Positions 47,791-58,049 of a DNA stretch of 60,000 nucleotides are shown in pieces. The first letter of the stretch is position 1, and each line of letters begins with the position of its first letter. The stretch comes from Gnetum montanum (Eukaryota > Streptophyta > Gnetopsida > Gnetales > Gnetaceae): assembly GCA_015680685.1 (NCBI GenBank), contig MNCI01003767.1:502202-562201 (forward strand), given 5' to 3'. The translations under genes were made by a program, and so were the position numbers. The notes below the pieces were generated by a model. The model ran no database searches, was not told where the DNA came from, and saw only the letters and a program-made list of their open reading frames with translations.

Positions 47791-48377
47791 TCCTTTTCTT
47801 TGGGAGGGAAGGGGGAAGGGGTGGATGTGAAACCTTCATTGGGTTCCAATGCCAAGGCTAACCTTTTGTTCTTTGGCTAAATGAAGCATTAGGAGATTCA
47901 ATGAATCAATGGATTGAGCATGTGAAGTATGTCACATGGCCAAGATACAAGAATCTCACACAAAGGTTTTCATTGTAAATAAGAAATGAAAGGCTAAATG
48001 GTGCATGGTTGTGGCTCAGAGAGAGTAACCAAAATGATATGGGAAAAGTACCATTGGCATGATCAAACAAACTAACCGAATTTCATGTTTTGAGATCACA
48101 TGGCAACTTATTGTTACGATGAGTCACATCTCTATGATGATTCCAAGTTCATCTTGCAAACACAACTTAGAGAGAGCAAAAAAACAAATCAAAGAAACAT
48201 GGAATAACAAGAGATAACATGAGATAACATAAGATTAGCAAGCAAACATTGGCCATCATGAGATGCAACTAGTGTTAAATTTGCTTTCTAGAATTTTACA
48301 AGATTTGTAGTGTTTTGAGACTAAGGAGAATAGGTCTTACATGCTTTCTTGCCAAAAGTCATGAGGTTTATCCATGT
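47791..48377. other. Intergenic spacer left of element 3
   Basis: About 590 bp with a G-rich patch (47800-47825) and a repeated aacatga(g)ataacat near 48210-48230. No gene seen. Confidence 0.4.
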
Positions 48378-49169
48378 TGATGAGTCGCAATATGGCGTAC
48401 GTGATATCGCATCTGCCATGCAAGATCGCCTACGCGATATCGCGTCCTGCCTCATCTTCTATAAATAAGAGGTGGTGCCCTTTGTTCAAGGGAGTTAGAC
48501 TTAGACCCTTAGCCAAATTCTTGCAGTTTTGTTATTCTATTAGAATTATTTCTATGTGCCCGCAATAGGAGTCATAGAGTGAACGGATCTTTATTCGAAC
48601 AATTTGTACCTTAGCACAATTTTGTGTACAGCAATAAAGATGAACTTTATGATAAACCTTGCAGCATACAGATTAAGCTAATTAGTACTTAATTATTGTT
48701 TAATGCTTTCCTAGTTAAGTGATATCTTTCTCAACCTTCAACCCTCTTAGTTAAATACACTCAGTACGCCCGCTTTGAGCATGCGTGTAGCGCTTGGTAA
48801 CCAGTAACGATTAGCGTTTGGTAATCCCAGTAGCGTTGCACTAGTTCAAGATGTGTACAGCAAGTGAGAACGAATACTGGTGTTAGGAACATTTAGAACT
48901 TAGTTAATGTAAGTTAGTCACTTAGTTCTCTCTCCCTCTCCTTTATTAGCAAAATACATAAAAAATATAAAAGCTATAAAAATCATATACCTCAAGCTTA
49001 CTTAACCATACAACCGTGACAATACAAGTAAGTTTGGAAAGACAACGATTGAGTAACCCTGAGTGTTCCATTAAGGCACGTAAGCACTTAGTCCTTAGAG
49101 TTCGACCGAATCATGCGTGAAATGCTCGTATTCGTATGGTTGAGTGTAGGGGTACCTCGCCACTCATCA
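48378..49169 (+). repeat. Element 3, 5' LTR
   Basis: Starts TGATGAGTCG and ends CCACTCATCA. U3 has palindromic words (tacgtgatatcgc, tacgcgatatcgcg; 48398-48445), followed by TATAAATA (48460-48467). U5 has cgcttggtaaccagtaacg and gtttggtaatcccagtagcg (48790-48835). Confidence 0.88.
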
Positions 49170-49170
49170 T

Positions 49171-49188
49171 TGGCACTGTTGCTGGGGA
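49171..49188 (+). other. Element 3 primer-binding site (tRNA-Asp type)
   Basis: TGGCACTGTTGCTGGGGA, 15 of 18 identical to the tRNA-Asp complement TGGCGCCGTTGCCGGGGA. All differences are transitions. Confidence 0.82.
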
Positions 49189-49313
49189 CTTAGTTGTTTG
49201 TGTGCTACGTAGAACATAGGAACTTATTCATATCGTTGGAATGTTAGAACGAACCTTTAGGGTTAATTAAAGGAAGACAAGACAATGGTACATTGCACAC
49301 CGAACAAGACAAA

Positions 49314-51830
49314 ATGTCTTCTTCTTCGCATAAGAGCACTTCACCGCCTAGGACTAACACAAGAGGCAGTCGGCGACATAATACATGTAACCAAGATCCG
49401 CTAGTTCCTCAACAGTTTCTTGTGGTATATACTCATCCCGATGAGTATGTACTCGATTTCACCTTTATTCTCCGCCAAGATGAACAACTGTGTTGGAGAG
49501 ACTTGGAGAGTAACATAGTATTGCCTCCAAACCAATCAGTCCCCAACATGCTCCTTCGTGCTCTCACACAAATAGGCATGCCACTTTTATACGTTGAATA
49601 CATTGCATGTGATCATAACACAAGGGACTATCATCCCACTAAAGTGCAATGTCAAAGGGACTTGCGACAGGAGAGATACCATACATCCTTGAAGGGTAAA
49701 TGGCCCCATAACGCTCTACACGTTTTAAGCGAAATTGAGGACGGTGAACCTACTCCAATAGGTTCCCCACAAAATGATGTTCCTCCTCCTAACATTGGTT
49801 AGGAGGTGGTGTATCAGAACCTTGACTCCACTATTCACAACCCTGGTTCTGATACCCACGAACATGAATCTGATTGTGATCACAATTGAGGCCAAGACCA
49901 CCGAAGAGAAGGTAGAAAACACCGTCATGGTAATGGTTCTCCTTCTTCTTCACCTTCATCATCACCTTCACCCTCTCCTTCAGTGTTCGGACGTAGTCAT
50001 AGGGAAACTAATCGTGAGGATAAGAGAAAACAAAGTGAAAAACATCAACGAGACAGTCGAGAACGAGGAAGAGGGCATTCTAAAGAATCAAGGCATAGAA
50101 GAAGGGAGAGTAGGGAACTGCATGGACACCATAGATGCTATGAACGAGATGATCACGAAGAACCCCCACTCGTAACTAGAAGCATGCTAGATATAACAGA
50201 GGCTGTAAGAGTTCCAACAAGGCACCGAAAGGATAGTAGGATCAAGAGGTTAGACATGAAAAACATCCCATGATTTGAAGGGGGATACAACACTGATCCT
50301 CAAAATCATTTACAAGTATTCCACGATGCATGTGCCTTGCAAAACATAGAAAATGGATGGCAAAAACTAAAGTTGTTCCTAAGGACACTAGTGAAAGAAG
50401 TTGAAAGCTGGTATTGGCCCTTAGAATTGGAATCCATTTGGAGGTGGAGTACAATGTTAGAACTGTTCAATGATAAGTACCAAACGTACTCTCGAGTGTC
50501 TAACCTGCAAAAGAAAATCCAAGGATGGAAGCAAGGAAATCACAAACCCTTGGATGCTGCCATGGGCCGCTATTACACACTGTTACATCGTTGCCCTGGC
50601 CATGGTTATTCACAGTGGGATCAACTACGCCATCTTGTGGATGGACTTAGGCATGAAACAAGAAGAACCCTTGGGACGTATGCCCAAGGAAGGTTATCAG
50701 AGCTTAGGTCTCATCAAATTCATAGATTGCTAGAGTAAGTAACCAAAGAAGAAGGTGAGCTATGAAAGAGATAAAGTTCGGAAGAATACAACCGAGATTC
50801 TTCCCTCTGAAAAAGGGGAGTGAGATTTTGTGAGGAGGAAGAGTCACCACTCGAAGAGATGGTGAATATGAAAACTTTTCCTCTCCAAAAGTTAACAACA
50901 GAAGTATCGGCAAAGGTAGACCAAATGTGGGACTCCTTGGATAATAGGTTTGAAATTGTTCTTAAAATTGTAGAGGAGTCTAGGGAGTGAGGTAGTGACC
51001 ATGACAAAAAGAAAAAGAGAGAAGTGAAAAATGCATGTAACAAGGGTAAGGGCAAAATGGCCATCACAGAAGAGGTTGTGGATTCAGACACAGACAATGA
51101 TGGGGGATGCGAGATATGCCAATATGATCATCCTAAGGGATGTTGCCCAGTGATCTCACATCTACAAGAGTCTGGGATGTATGCACTCAACCCATGATTA
51201 AATAAACAACAAGCACCCTGATGGTTACCTTATCCCCATGGTAACCCAAGGTAGTTCCACCAACCTTCAACATATTATTCAAGTGGAACTCCACCACAAC
51301 CTGTTGAGCAACATCAACAGTGGCAATACCCACAGTCATGGGGGATGCCACCACCAAGGCAACAATACCCCTATCGGCAACCTAACCCATATGGCTACTA
51401 CGTGCAGCATCCAATATCTCCACGTGACTATGTTAGTCACGTTACACCACAACATCACTACCAAGCCCATGAGTATTATAGAACTCCTTCTCTTAGGGAA
51501 GATAACCCACAAACATACCATCCTTCAAATCCATCCATAGCTCTCACAACAATAGCTCCATTACCACCTACTCCAACAATGTAAGGGAAACTCCCTACTC
51601 AACTGAAGCAACGCAATGCCATAAGGGCTGTGAATCCTCAACCCGCTATTGGTTCTGAAAACCGTATGAAGAAAAGACCTTTCTTCAGAACCAATAGTCC
51701 AACCAAGCCCTTACAACCACAAGCGGTTGAACCTCTGAATGCCTCCCCATCAAATAAAGCTTTAGAGCTCCCTTCAAACCAAACACCGAGCTCAACGCAT
51801 ACGGTTATGTTAACACATGCCGTAACTGAC
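49314..51830 (+). pseudogene. Element 3 gag
   Basis: Best-preserved Gag. It starts MSSSSHKS with an open N-terminal domain to 49802 (VVYTHPDEYVLDFTFILRQD, RDLESNIVLPPNQS). Next is a poly-Ser/Pro stretch and an SR/RE-like region (49980-50150: SRERGRGHSKESRHRRRESR), then EPPLVTRSMLDI and the capsid-like domain (50330-50738: WSTMLELFNDKYQTY, KKIQGWKQG, HRCPGHGYSQ, RTLGTYAQGRLSEL). A coiled segment, zinc knuckle CEICQYDHPKGCC (about 51110) and Q/Y/P-rich tail (NPYGYYVQHPIS, 51345-51584) follow. A few stops and shifts remain. Confidence 0.78.
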
Positions 51831-52600
51831 TAGATCAAGGTTGGCCACCTTCCCAGGAAATTCTCTAATCCTGGAAGCCCTCTAATCTATCTCCAAATCA
51901 CTGGGAATGAGCTATGCAAAGCTCTTCTGGACTCAAGTTCTGGAGCCAACTTAATATCACAAGAAATGTACAAAGCCTGAAACCTGCCTCTATTAAGGAA
52001 GAGCAATATTCGCCTAGAGCTGGCCGACCAGTCCATCACTGTTCCCTTGGGACTGGTGAAGGACATTATCACCACTGTGTGTGGGTGGTCGTACCCAGCT
52101 GATTTCCTAGTGATACAAGTGAATAATGGTAAAGGGAACTTCCCAAGAATAATGGGAAGGGCATGGCTAAGTACTATAGATGCATGCCTAGGAATCCATG
52201 ATCTTTCCTTAGAAATATCTAAGGAGAACACTTTTGGAAAGATTGAGAAGAAGAAGGTTCCATGCATTGCATACAGTGATACAGGGTGCAATTGCATGCA
52301 GAGATCATGGGTTGTGCAAAGTTTAGCATTTCCTGCATGCAACTGGTGTGCACAAGACATTAATATACAAAAGTGCCTGTATGTAGCAGCCACATGACAG
52401 GAAGACACCCAGTGGCTAATAGTTGATCAAGAGAGCAACTCACTAACGTGCATGAAACTAACTGAGGGAATAACTTGTGCTTACATCGAAAGCATAGAGG
52501 CGCTAGAGCAAGTCCACTACCAACTTCCAAGCCTTAACCCTAAAAACATCAACTGGGGGAAGTTGGAAATTACTAAAAAATTCAAACAAGAGCCCTAATA
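51831..52600 (+). pseudogene. Element 3 protease and six-cysteine module
   Basis: Retropepsin: ALLDSSSGANLIS (DSS at 51930-51938 where DT/SG is usual), VCGWSYPADFLVI, RIMGRAWLST. Directly continuous: VPCIAYSDTGCNCMQRSW, PACNWCAQDINIQKCLYVAAT, then a stop (52047-52397 open). The cysteine pattern CX7CXCX14CX2CX8C is complete here. The following ...WGKLEITKKFKQEP matches element 2, after which pol is missing. Confidence 0.78.
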
Positions 52601-54290
52601 AGAGAATATTAGTCAATGTGCAATAGACCAAACCCTTCCATAAATTTAGAAACGGTTAGTGCACACAATATCTCTGAGAAGGGATGACCCTACTCACTAT
52701 TTTGGATCTCCTCCTTCCAACTTGGTCATGGGGGAGACGGCCACCTCTGCTAATTATTTGAGGCCCTCAGCTCCTTTTTAAGTTTTTGTTTTACACATTT
52801 TTGTTTTACAAATATCTTTAACTTTTCTTGTTTTTGTTTTGCAACATCGTTAATACTTTTTCATTTCTTTGTGTTTTATTTTGTTTGTTTTTGTTTTTGT
52901 TTTTTTGTTTTGTTTTATCTTTGTTTGTTGTTTTTGTTTTGTTAGATTCATCACCTAATGAGTACTCCTGATGGTGGTATGAACTGTATTCTATTGATTG
53001 TTAATGTTTGGTTTTTACCTTTAAGTTATAATGTTGATACTAAGGTATGGTTCTTTTGATATAATAGGCAATGAGTCCACGTCATCCATGCATCCATGAA
53101 TTTCTATTATCTCTCTTGGCTTAGAACTATACAGTCCCTTTCTTTAATAATAAAACTATTAACAAATTGGTGACTAGGCATTTCTCAAACTAAGGAAGGA
53201 CTCAAGGATTGAAAAAGGTGTGACTTCAAGGGGATTTGATGCATTTGTGTTGGCAATTCTCTTAAGTGCTTGGATGTTTTCTTCTTGAATTTTCCTTACC
53301 ATTCCAACATTGCTCCATTATTGGGAAGCTGAGCCAATAAAAATAAGTCTTTGCATGATGTGGTTCTCACGCAAAAAAAAAAAAAAAAAACCAGCGAGAA
53401 TTCAAAGCACACCCCTTAGAAAAAATAATTATTTGGGCTACAAGCATTGGTTATGGAACATTCCCTCTAACTAAGGCCCTCTCTTGCTTCCTACTTTTCC
53501 CTTTCTCATTTTCTCAGAATGGTGGTGACTCTTTGGCGGAAGCATTTTTATTACTTCAAGTGGATGGATTAGCCAAGTGTATTAATGCGAAGTCACCAGA
53601 TGTGGATTGTTTGAGGCTAGATTTGGAATGAGATCTACTTAGTCACATTAACCATACATACACAAGGGGCTGTACACCACCTTGTTCTTGGGACTCCATT
53701 CCATTCTCTTCTCCTCATCATTCTTTCTCCATTTTCCACCTCATTGCCAGTTGTATCAGTAGTCTATATTTTGGTTGATGCATTGTTTTCTTTTTGGTGA
53801 ATTCTTGTGATTAATACTTTAACTCTTGCTTTCAAATGACATTTCTAGAGCTTACAGACTCTTTGAATGTGGGATTGTCAGGGCATCAAGGACATGCACC
53901 TACTTTGGGGAGGACCCACTAGCATTCCTATTTGGTGCATCAATTAACTTCTTTTCCCTAAACATTTTCGCAATCAACATTTGTTTTGTTCATTCCCATC
54001 TCTGACATCCATTTTATTGGCATTGCCGTTGTTTCTTTTTCTCCATCTTTCTTATTCCTTATCTTGTTCCATTCTATCACTACTAGAGGATCGCTCTTAG
54101 TCATGGGGGCCCTGGTCTAATTTTTTCAATTTTCCTAACCCCTACACCTTGGGTAGTCACTAGTGTTATATCTCTAGAATCTGTATTAGCCATATCACAA
54201 CTTAGCCAATGGACCTTACATCGAGGCAAGGTATCAACTGTATTGTGATTTACTTATCCTTGCTCATATGTGACTGTGTTGTATGTGCAG
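52600..54290 (+). other. Element 3 non-coding region after the pol deletion
   Basis: Joins the post-protease linker to post-integrase spacer: ggatctcctccttccaact and tcatgggggagacgg at 52705-52740. Then a T-rich tract, gaattcaaagcacacccctt (53398), gctacaagcattggttatgg (53438) and ctctaactaaggccc. A second tcatgggggccc occurs at 54101. No TATATATA block like that of elements 0 and 2 was found. Confidence 0.6.
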
Positions 54291-54660
54291 ATGGCAATCA
54301 TACAGCAATGAATGAACCTAGAGTAAACACTCAGGATGGATTGGTGCTGGAATAGTTGTGCAAGGAACAAGACTAATGGCACGGTTATAGATGGATAACG
54401 GAAGGTGCAATCCTGGCGGCAGCAGCAACACGTCTTCTTCTTTTCTCTCTCTCTCTTCTCTCTCAGCTGCCAAACAAGGCTGGATGTCAATTGTGTATAG
54501 TGTTCATTCTTGTAGTCATGAACACCAATATTGTCATGTATTGTAATGATTGATCCATTCACACGTCATCCCATTCACCATTAGTTGTCATTCAAGTCAA
54601 TAATCCCATACCTTCCAAATATTTTGTAAGGAACTCAAGGATGAGTTTTCATTCAATCAT
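54291..54660 (+). pseudogene. Element 3 remnant of the 3' ORF start
   Basis: ATGGCAATCATACAG follows gtatgtgcag (acceptor-like), matching the start context of the 3' ORFs in elements 0 and 2, but the frame stops within a few codons and the rest of that ORF is missing. The pre-PPT phrase ggaactcaaggatgagttttc (54630) follows. Confidence 0.4.
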
Positions 54661-54667
54661 GGGGGTA

Positions 54668-55410
54668 TGATGAGCCGCGATATCGTGTCTGCGATATTGC
54701 ATCCACCACATGATATCGCATCCTACCTCATCTTCTATAAATAAGGGGTGGCACCCTTTGTTCAAGGGAGTTAGACTTAGACCCTTAGCCAAATTCTTGC
54801 AGTTTTGTTATTCCAGAGTTAGAATTATTTCTGTGTGCTTGTAGTAGGAGTCATAGAGTGAACGGATCTTTATTCGAACAATTTGTACCTGAGCACAATT
54901 TTGTGTACAGTAATAAAGACGAACTTTATGATAACCCTTGCAGCATACAGATTAAGCTAATTAGTACTTAATTATTATTTAATGCTTTCCTAGTTAATTA
55001 ATATCTTTCTCAACCTTCAACCCTCTTAGTTAAATACACTCAGTATGACCGCTTCGAGCATGCGTGTAGCACTTGGTAACCTAGTAACAATTAGCGTTTG
55101 GTAATCCCAGCAACGTTGCACTAGTCTAGGATCTGTACGGCAAGTGGGAATGGATACTGGTGTTAGAAACATTTAGAACTTAGTTAATGAATAGTTAATG
55201 TAAGTTAGCCACTTAGTTCTCTCTCCCTCTCCTTTATTAATAGAATACATAAAAAATATAAAAGCTATAAAAATCATATACCTCAAGCTTACTTAACCAT
55301 ACAACCATGACAATACAAGTAAGTTTGGGAAGACAATAATTGATTAACCCTGAGTGTTCCATTAAGGCGCGTAAGCACTTAGTCCTTGGAGTTTGACCAG
55401 ATCATGCGTG
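54668..55410 (+). repeat. Element 3, 3' LTR, truncated at the N
   Basis: Starts TGATGAGCCGCGATATCG after atcatgggggta. Closely matches the 5' LTR up to gatcatgcgtg, then ends at the single N (55411). The last about 66 bp expected from the 5' LTR are missing. Confidence 0.85.
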
Positions 55411-55411
55411 N
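55411..55411. other. Undetermined base and likely assembly junction
   Basis: The only N of the window, at the exact point where the 3' LTR alignment stops and unrelated sequence starts. Confidence 0.7.
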
Positions 55412-56105
55412 GTTTTTTATTCCTAGACTTGGGAAGAAATCGTATTTGTGTTTTAGGGTTAGCATTTTTGTTTCCAAGTCTCCTGGGGACCAATATATTT
55501 CTATTTTTTTCTTCCAAGAATGAGCAACGTTTTTATATTCCTTAGTCTTAGGGACCAGCATTTTTTCTTTCCTTGTCTTAGGACAAGTAACATTTTTGCA
55601 ATTTTGGTGCCCTAAGAACTAATGTTTTCCTATTCCCAACCTTAAGAAAGTAGTGTTTTTGTGTTTTTTAGGGTGGAGAAGGGTAGCGTATTCATTTCCC
55701 ATGCTTGGAAAAACTTAATGTTCTTTTTTTTTCGATTTCTTATCTTTGAAGCTAATGTATTTCTCTTATGGGTTCGGAAGATCTAGTGTGTTATAGTTTA
55801 GGGCTAAGAGAGGCTAGTGTATCTCCAAATATTTGGGTTTGGAAAAGGTTAACATATTTGTTTCCCATGCTTGGAAAAGCTCATCGTTTTTTGTTTTGGC
55901 TGGGAAAGGCTCCAACATTTTTTTGTCTTACTATCCTAAGAAAGACAATGTATTTGCAATTTCTTGGCTTGGAAGGCTAGTGTTTTCTCCAATTTTTAGC
56001 CTTGGGAGGCTAGCATTTTTCCTCATTGGAAACCCTAGTAGACTAGCATGTTTGCCAGATTTAGGCCCTAGAGGGTTAGCATAGTTTCCAAGTTTTTAGG
56101 CTGGG
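55412..56105 (+). repeat. Degenerate short tandem repeat block
   Basis: About 35-50 bp units recur, each built around words such as cttggga(a), ggctagc/gttagc and attttt(g)tttcc (for example near 55462, 55546, 55850, 55985, 56008, 56072). No unit is exact. Open frames here (55768-55980, 55833-56084) translate the repeat and are not convincing genes. Confidence 0.6.
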
Positions 56106-56399
56106 ATGTATGCTATGTAGCATATTACCTAGCATAAAAAAAACACACTCTAAAAATTTATGCTAGTGTATTTCTCGGCATATTCTAGCTTTTATGCAAG
56201 TTAGCATAAACGCAACATATTTTTGTATACAAATTTGAAGCAAACAAATGCAAACTACAAATTAAAAGTAAAATATAAATCATAATTAAATGCAACTTAA
56301 ATGTAATGGCTACACTTTTAACAAGCATGAGATAAACATGAAAAAAAATACATAAATAAAATAAATATTAAAAAGTGATATAAGGCCACAAAAATGAAG
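56106..56399. other. AT-rich stretch without features
   Basis: Contains atgctagtgtatttctcggc and repeated 'agcata' words, then A-rich sequence. No gene seen. Confidence 0.4.
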
Positions 56400-57050
56400 A
56401 GACAATCATTGATTGAAGAAGGCATGAGATGTTGGTTGCTGATTTGTTGATAGATTAAGAAGCTCCTTTTGCACAATCATATGTTCACCATTGTCCTTGT
56501 CCACCATGGCAAATGACACTTATTCCGATACTTCATCTAATGATGTAGAGTTAGTAGTTTCAATGTTGTTGTTGGCCCCAAGTTGAGTATTAGGTTCATT
56601 GTTGATATTAAAAGTTTTATCTCGAAACTCTACTTATGAGTCTTGTTCTATGTTAATGTTCTTAACCTAAGGGGAAAACATGTTGTCTCCACAAATCACA
56701 ATTTCGCCATCCTCATAAGGTAGAAGAATTTCTTGGTATATGGGAGACAAGACCATTCACAGCTTTGCTAACCATGATCTTCCTAGGATTAAGTTAAAAC
56801 TAGGTGTTTCTTCAACTACTAACAAGTTGGAAAAAATTGGGAATTGCTCATCAACTACAAAATCTAAGGAGAGGGAGCCTTGCACTACTGCTCTAGACCC
56901 ATTAAAGGACTTTAATGTTGAAGTGGAGGTTTCTTGGATGTTACTAGCAATGCCTAATTGCTCAATAATAATAAATGAGATTACGTTTGTTGCTACTCTA
57001 TCATCCACATGGACATGATGAATTTAATACTTACCAACATGTATGGTAAT
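56400..57050 (-). pseudogene. Gypsy retropepsin fragment (different lineage)
   Basis: The minus strand reads HVDDRVATNVISFIIIEQLG, LSLDFVVDEQFPIFSNLLVV and SFNLILGRSWLAKL (56757-57008), a retropepsin C-terminal half with the ILGRxWL flap-proximal phrase. Then LPYEDGEIVICGDNMFSP and a polar stretch. Its wording differs from the proteases of elements 0-3, so it is a remnant of another gypsy element that element 4 probably truncated. Confidence 0.6.
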
Positions 57051-57888
57051 TGATGAACCATCATTTGTAGTCTGCTCTGACATCGGGTACACGAAGTTGG
57101 GGCCTTGGTTCGATATTGCATATCTGACATCAAGGTATATTCCCCAAGTGTATAAATGCCATGCCTAGGCTCCAATTTTCATCATCATAGTCTGATTTTT
57201 AGCTTCAGTTTTTAGTCAGAGTAGCAAAGCTCTTGTAGTTTATTTTCTTGAAAGTTAGAATAATTTTTGAGTGATTGTAGAAGGAGTCTAAAGTGTGTAT
57301 GGTTCCTTGTTCAAGCACTGATCTACTTGAGCATAGCAGTGTGACAAGAATAAAATGAACTCTTTTGACAATCCTTGTAGCATTGAGAATAGCTTAATAT
57401 TTCCTTTAATGCATTTTACTTTCTTGCTTTTTATTTTAATGCATTTGATTAAGTAATTTATTTCCAGCAGTTAATCAACACGAGCACGATCACTTTGAGC
57501 ATTCATATAATACTTGGTAACCCAGCAACGCTTAACATTTGGTAGCCCAACAGTGCTATATGTGTTCAAGAAAGTGGGGCAATTACTTGTGTTAGGCTAG
57601 CTAGGCAATAAACATTAGTTTTTAATCTACTCTACCCTTATTATTTTTGTAGGCGATTACATCCATAAAATATAAAATGACAAAAATTCATATACCTCAA
57701 TTACACTTAAACCATACCCTTGAGTCTCACAAGTGTAGTTGGGAAGACAATGAATGTTCTTAACATTATTTCACTTCCTAGAGAAACTAGTGTATGAGAT
57801 AATTATAGGTCCACAGAATTTGACCGAATCACGTGTAATGCCTTAGTGATTCATATGGTTGGGTGTAGGGGTACCTTGCCACTCATCA
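57051..57888 (+). repeat. Element 4, 5' LTR
   Basis: Probable start TGATGAACCA; end CCACTCATCA. TATAAATG at 57151-57158; U5 with acttggtaacccagcaacg (57512). Another TGATGAA at 57015 is an alternative start. Followed by ttggcactattgtcgagga, the primer-binding site (13 of 18 matches, all differences transitions). Confidence 0.7.
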
Positions 57889-58049
57889 TTGGCACTATTG
57901 TCGAGGACCTTTTTGTTATTTTGTGTGCTATCTAGGACCTAGTGAAAAGTATTTAAATCATTGGAATGAACTTAAGAGTCATATCTTATTTCACAATTAC
58001 TACAAAAAATTCTCAGAGCATACTATGATTTTTATTTTGCTAACTGAAA

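Larger units (their letters stand above)
48378..55410 (+). mobile_element. Element 3: pol-deleted gypsy element, youngest of the window
   Basis: 5' LTR (48378-49169), primer-binding site, gag, protease and six-cysteine module, then a direct jump (about 52600-52660) to the post-integrase spacer. RT, RNase H and integrase are absent. Polypurine tract atcatgggggta precedes the 3' LTR (54668-55410), which is cut at the N. Where comparable, the LTRs look about 95% identical by eye, the closest pair in the window. Would need proteins from a relative to move. Confidence 0.83.

Noticed and set aside
47598-47861. Hydrophobic 87-codon frame
   Set aside because: Translation of the minisatellite repeat unit; periodic, no independent evidence.
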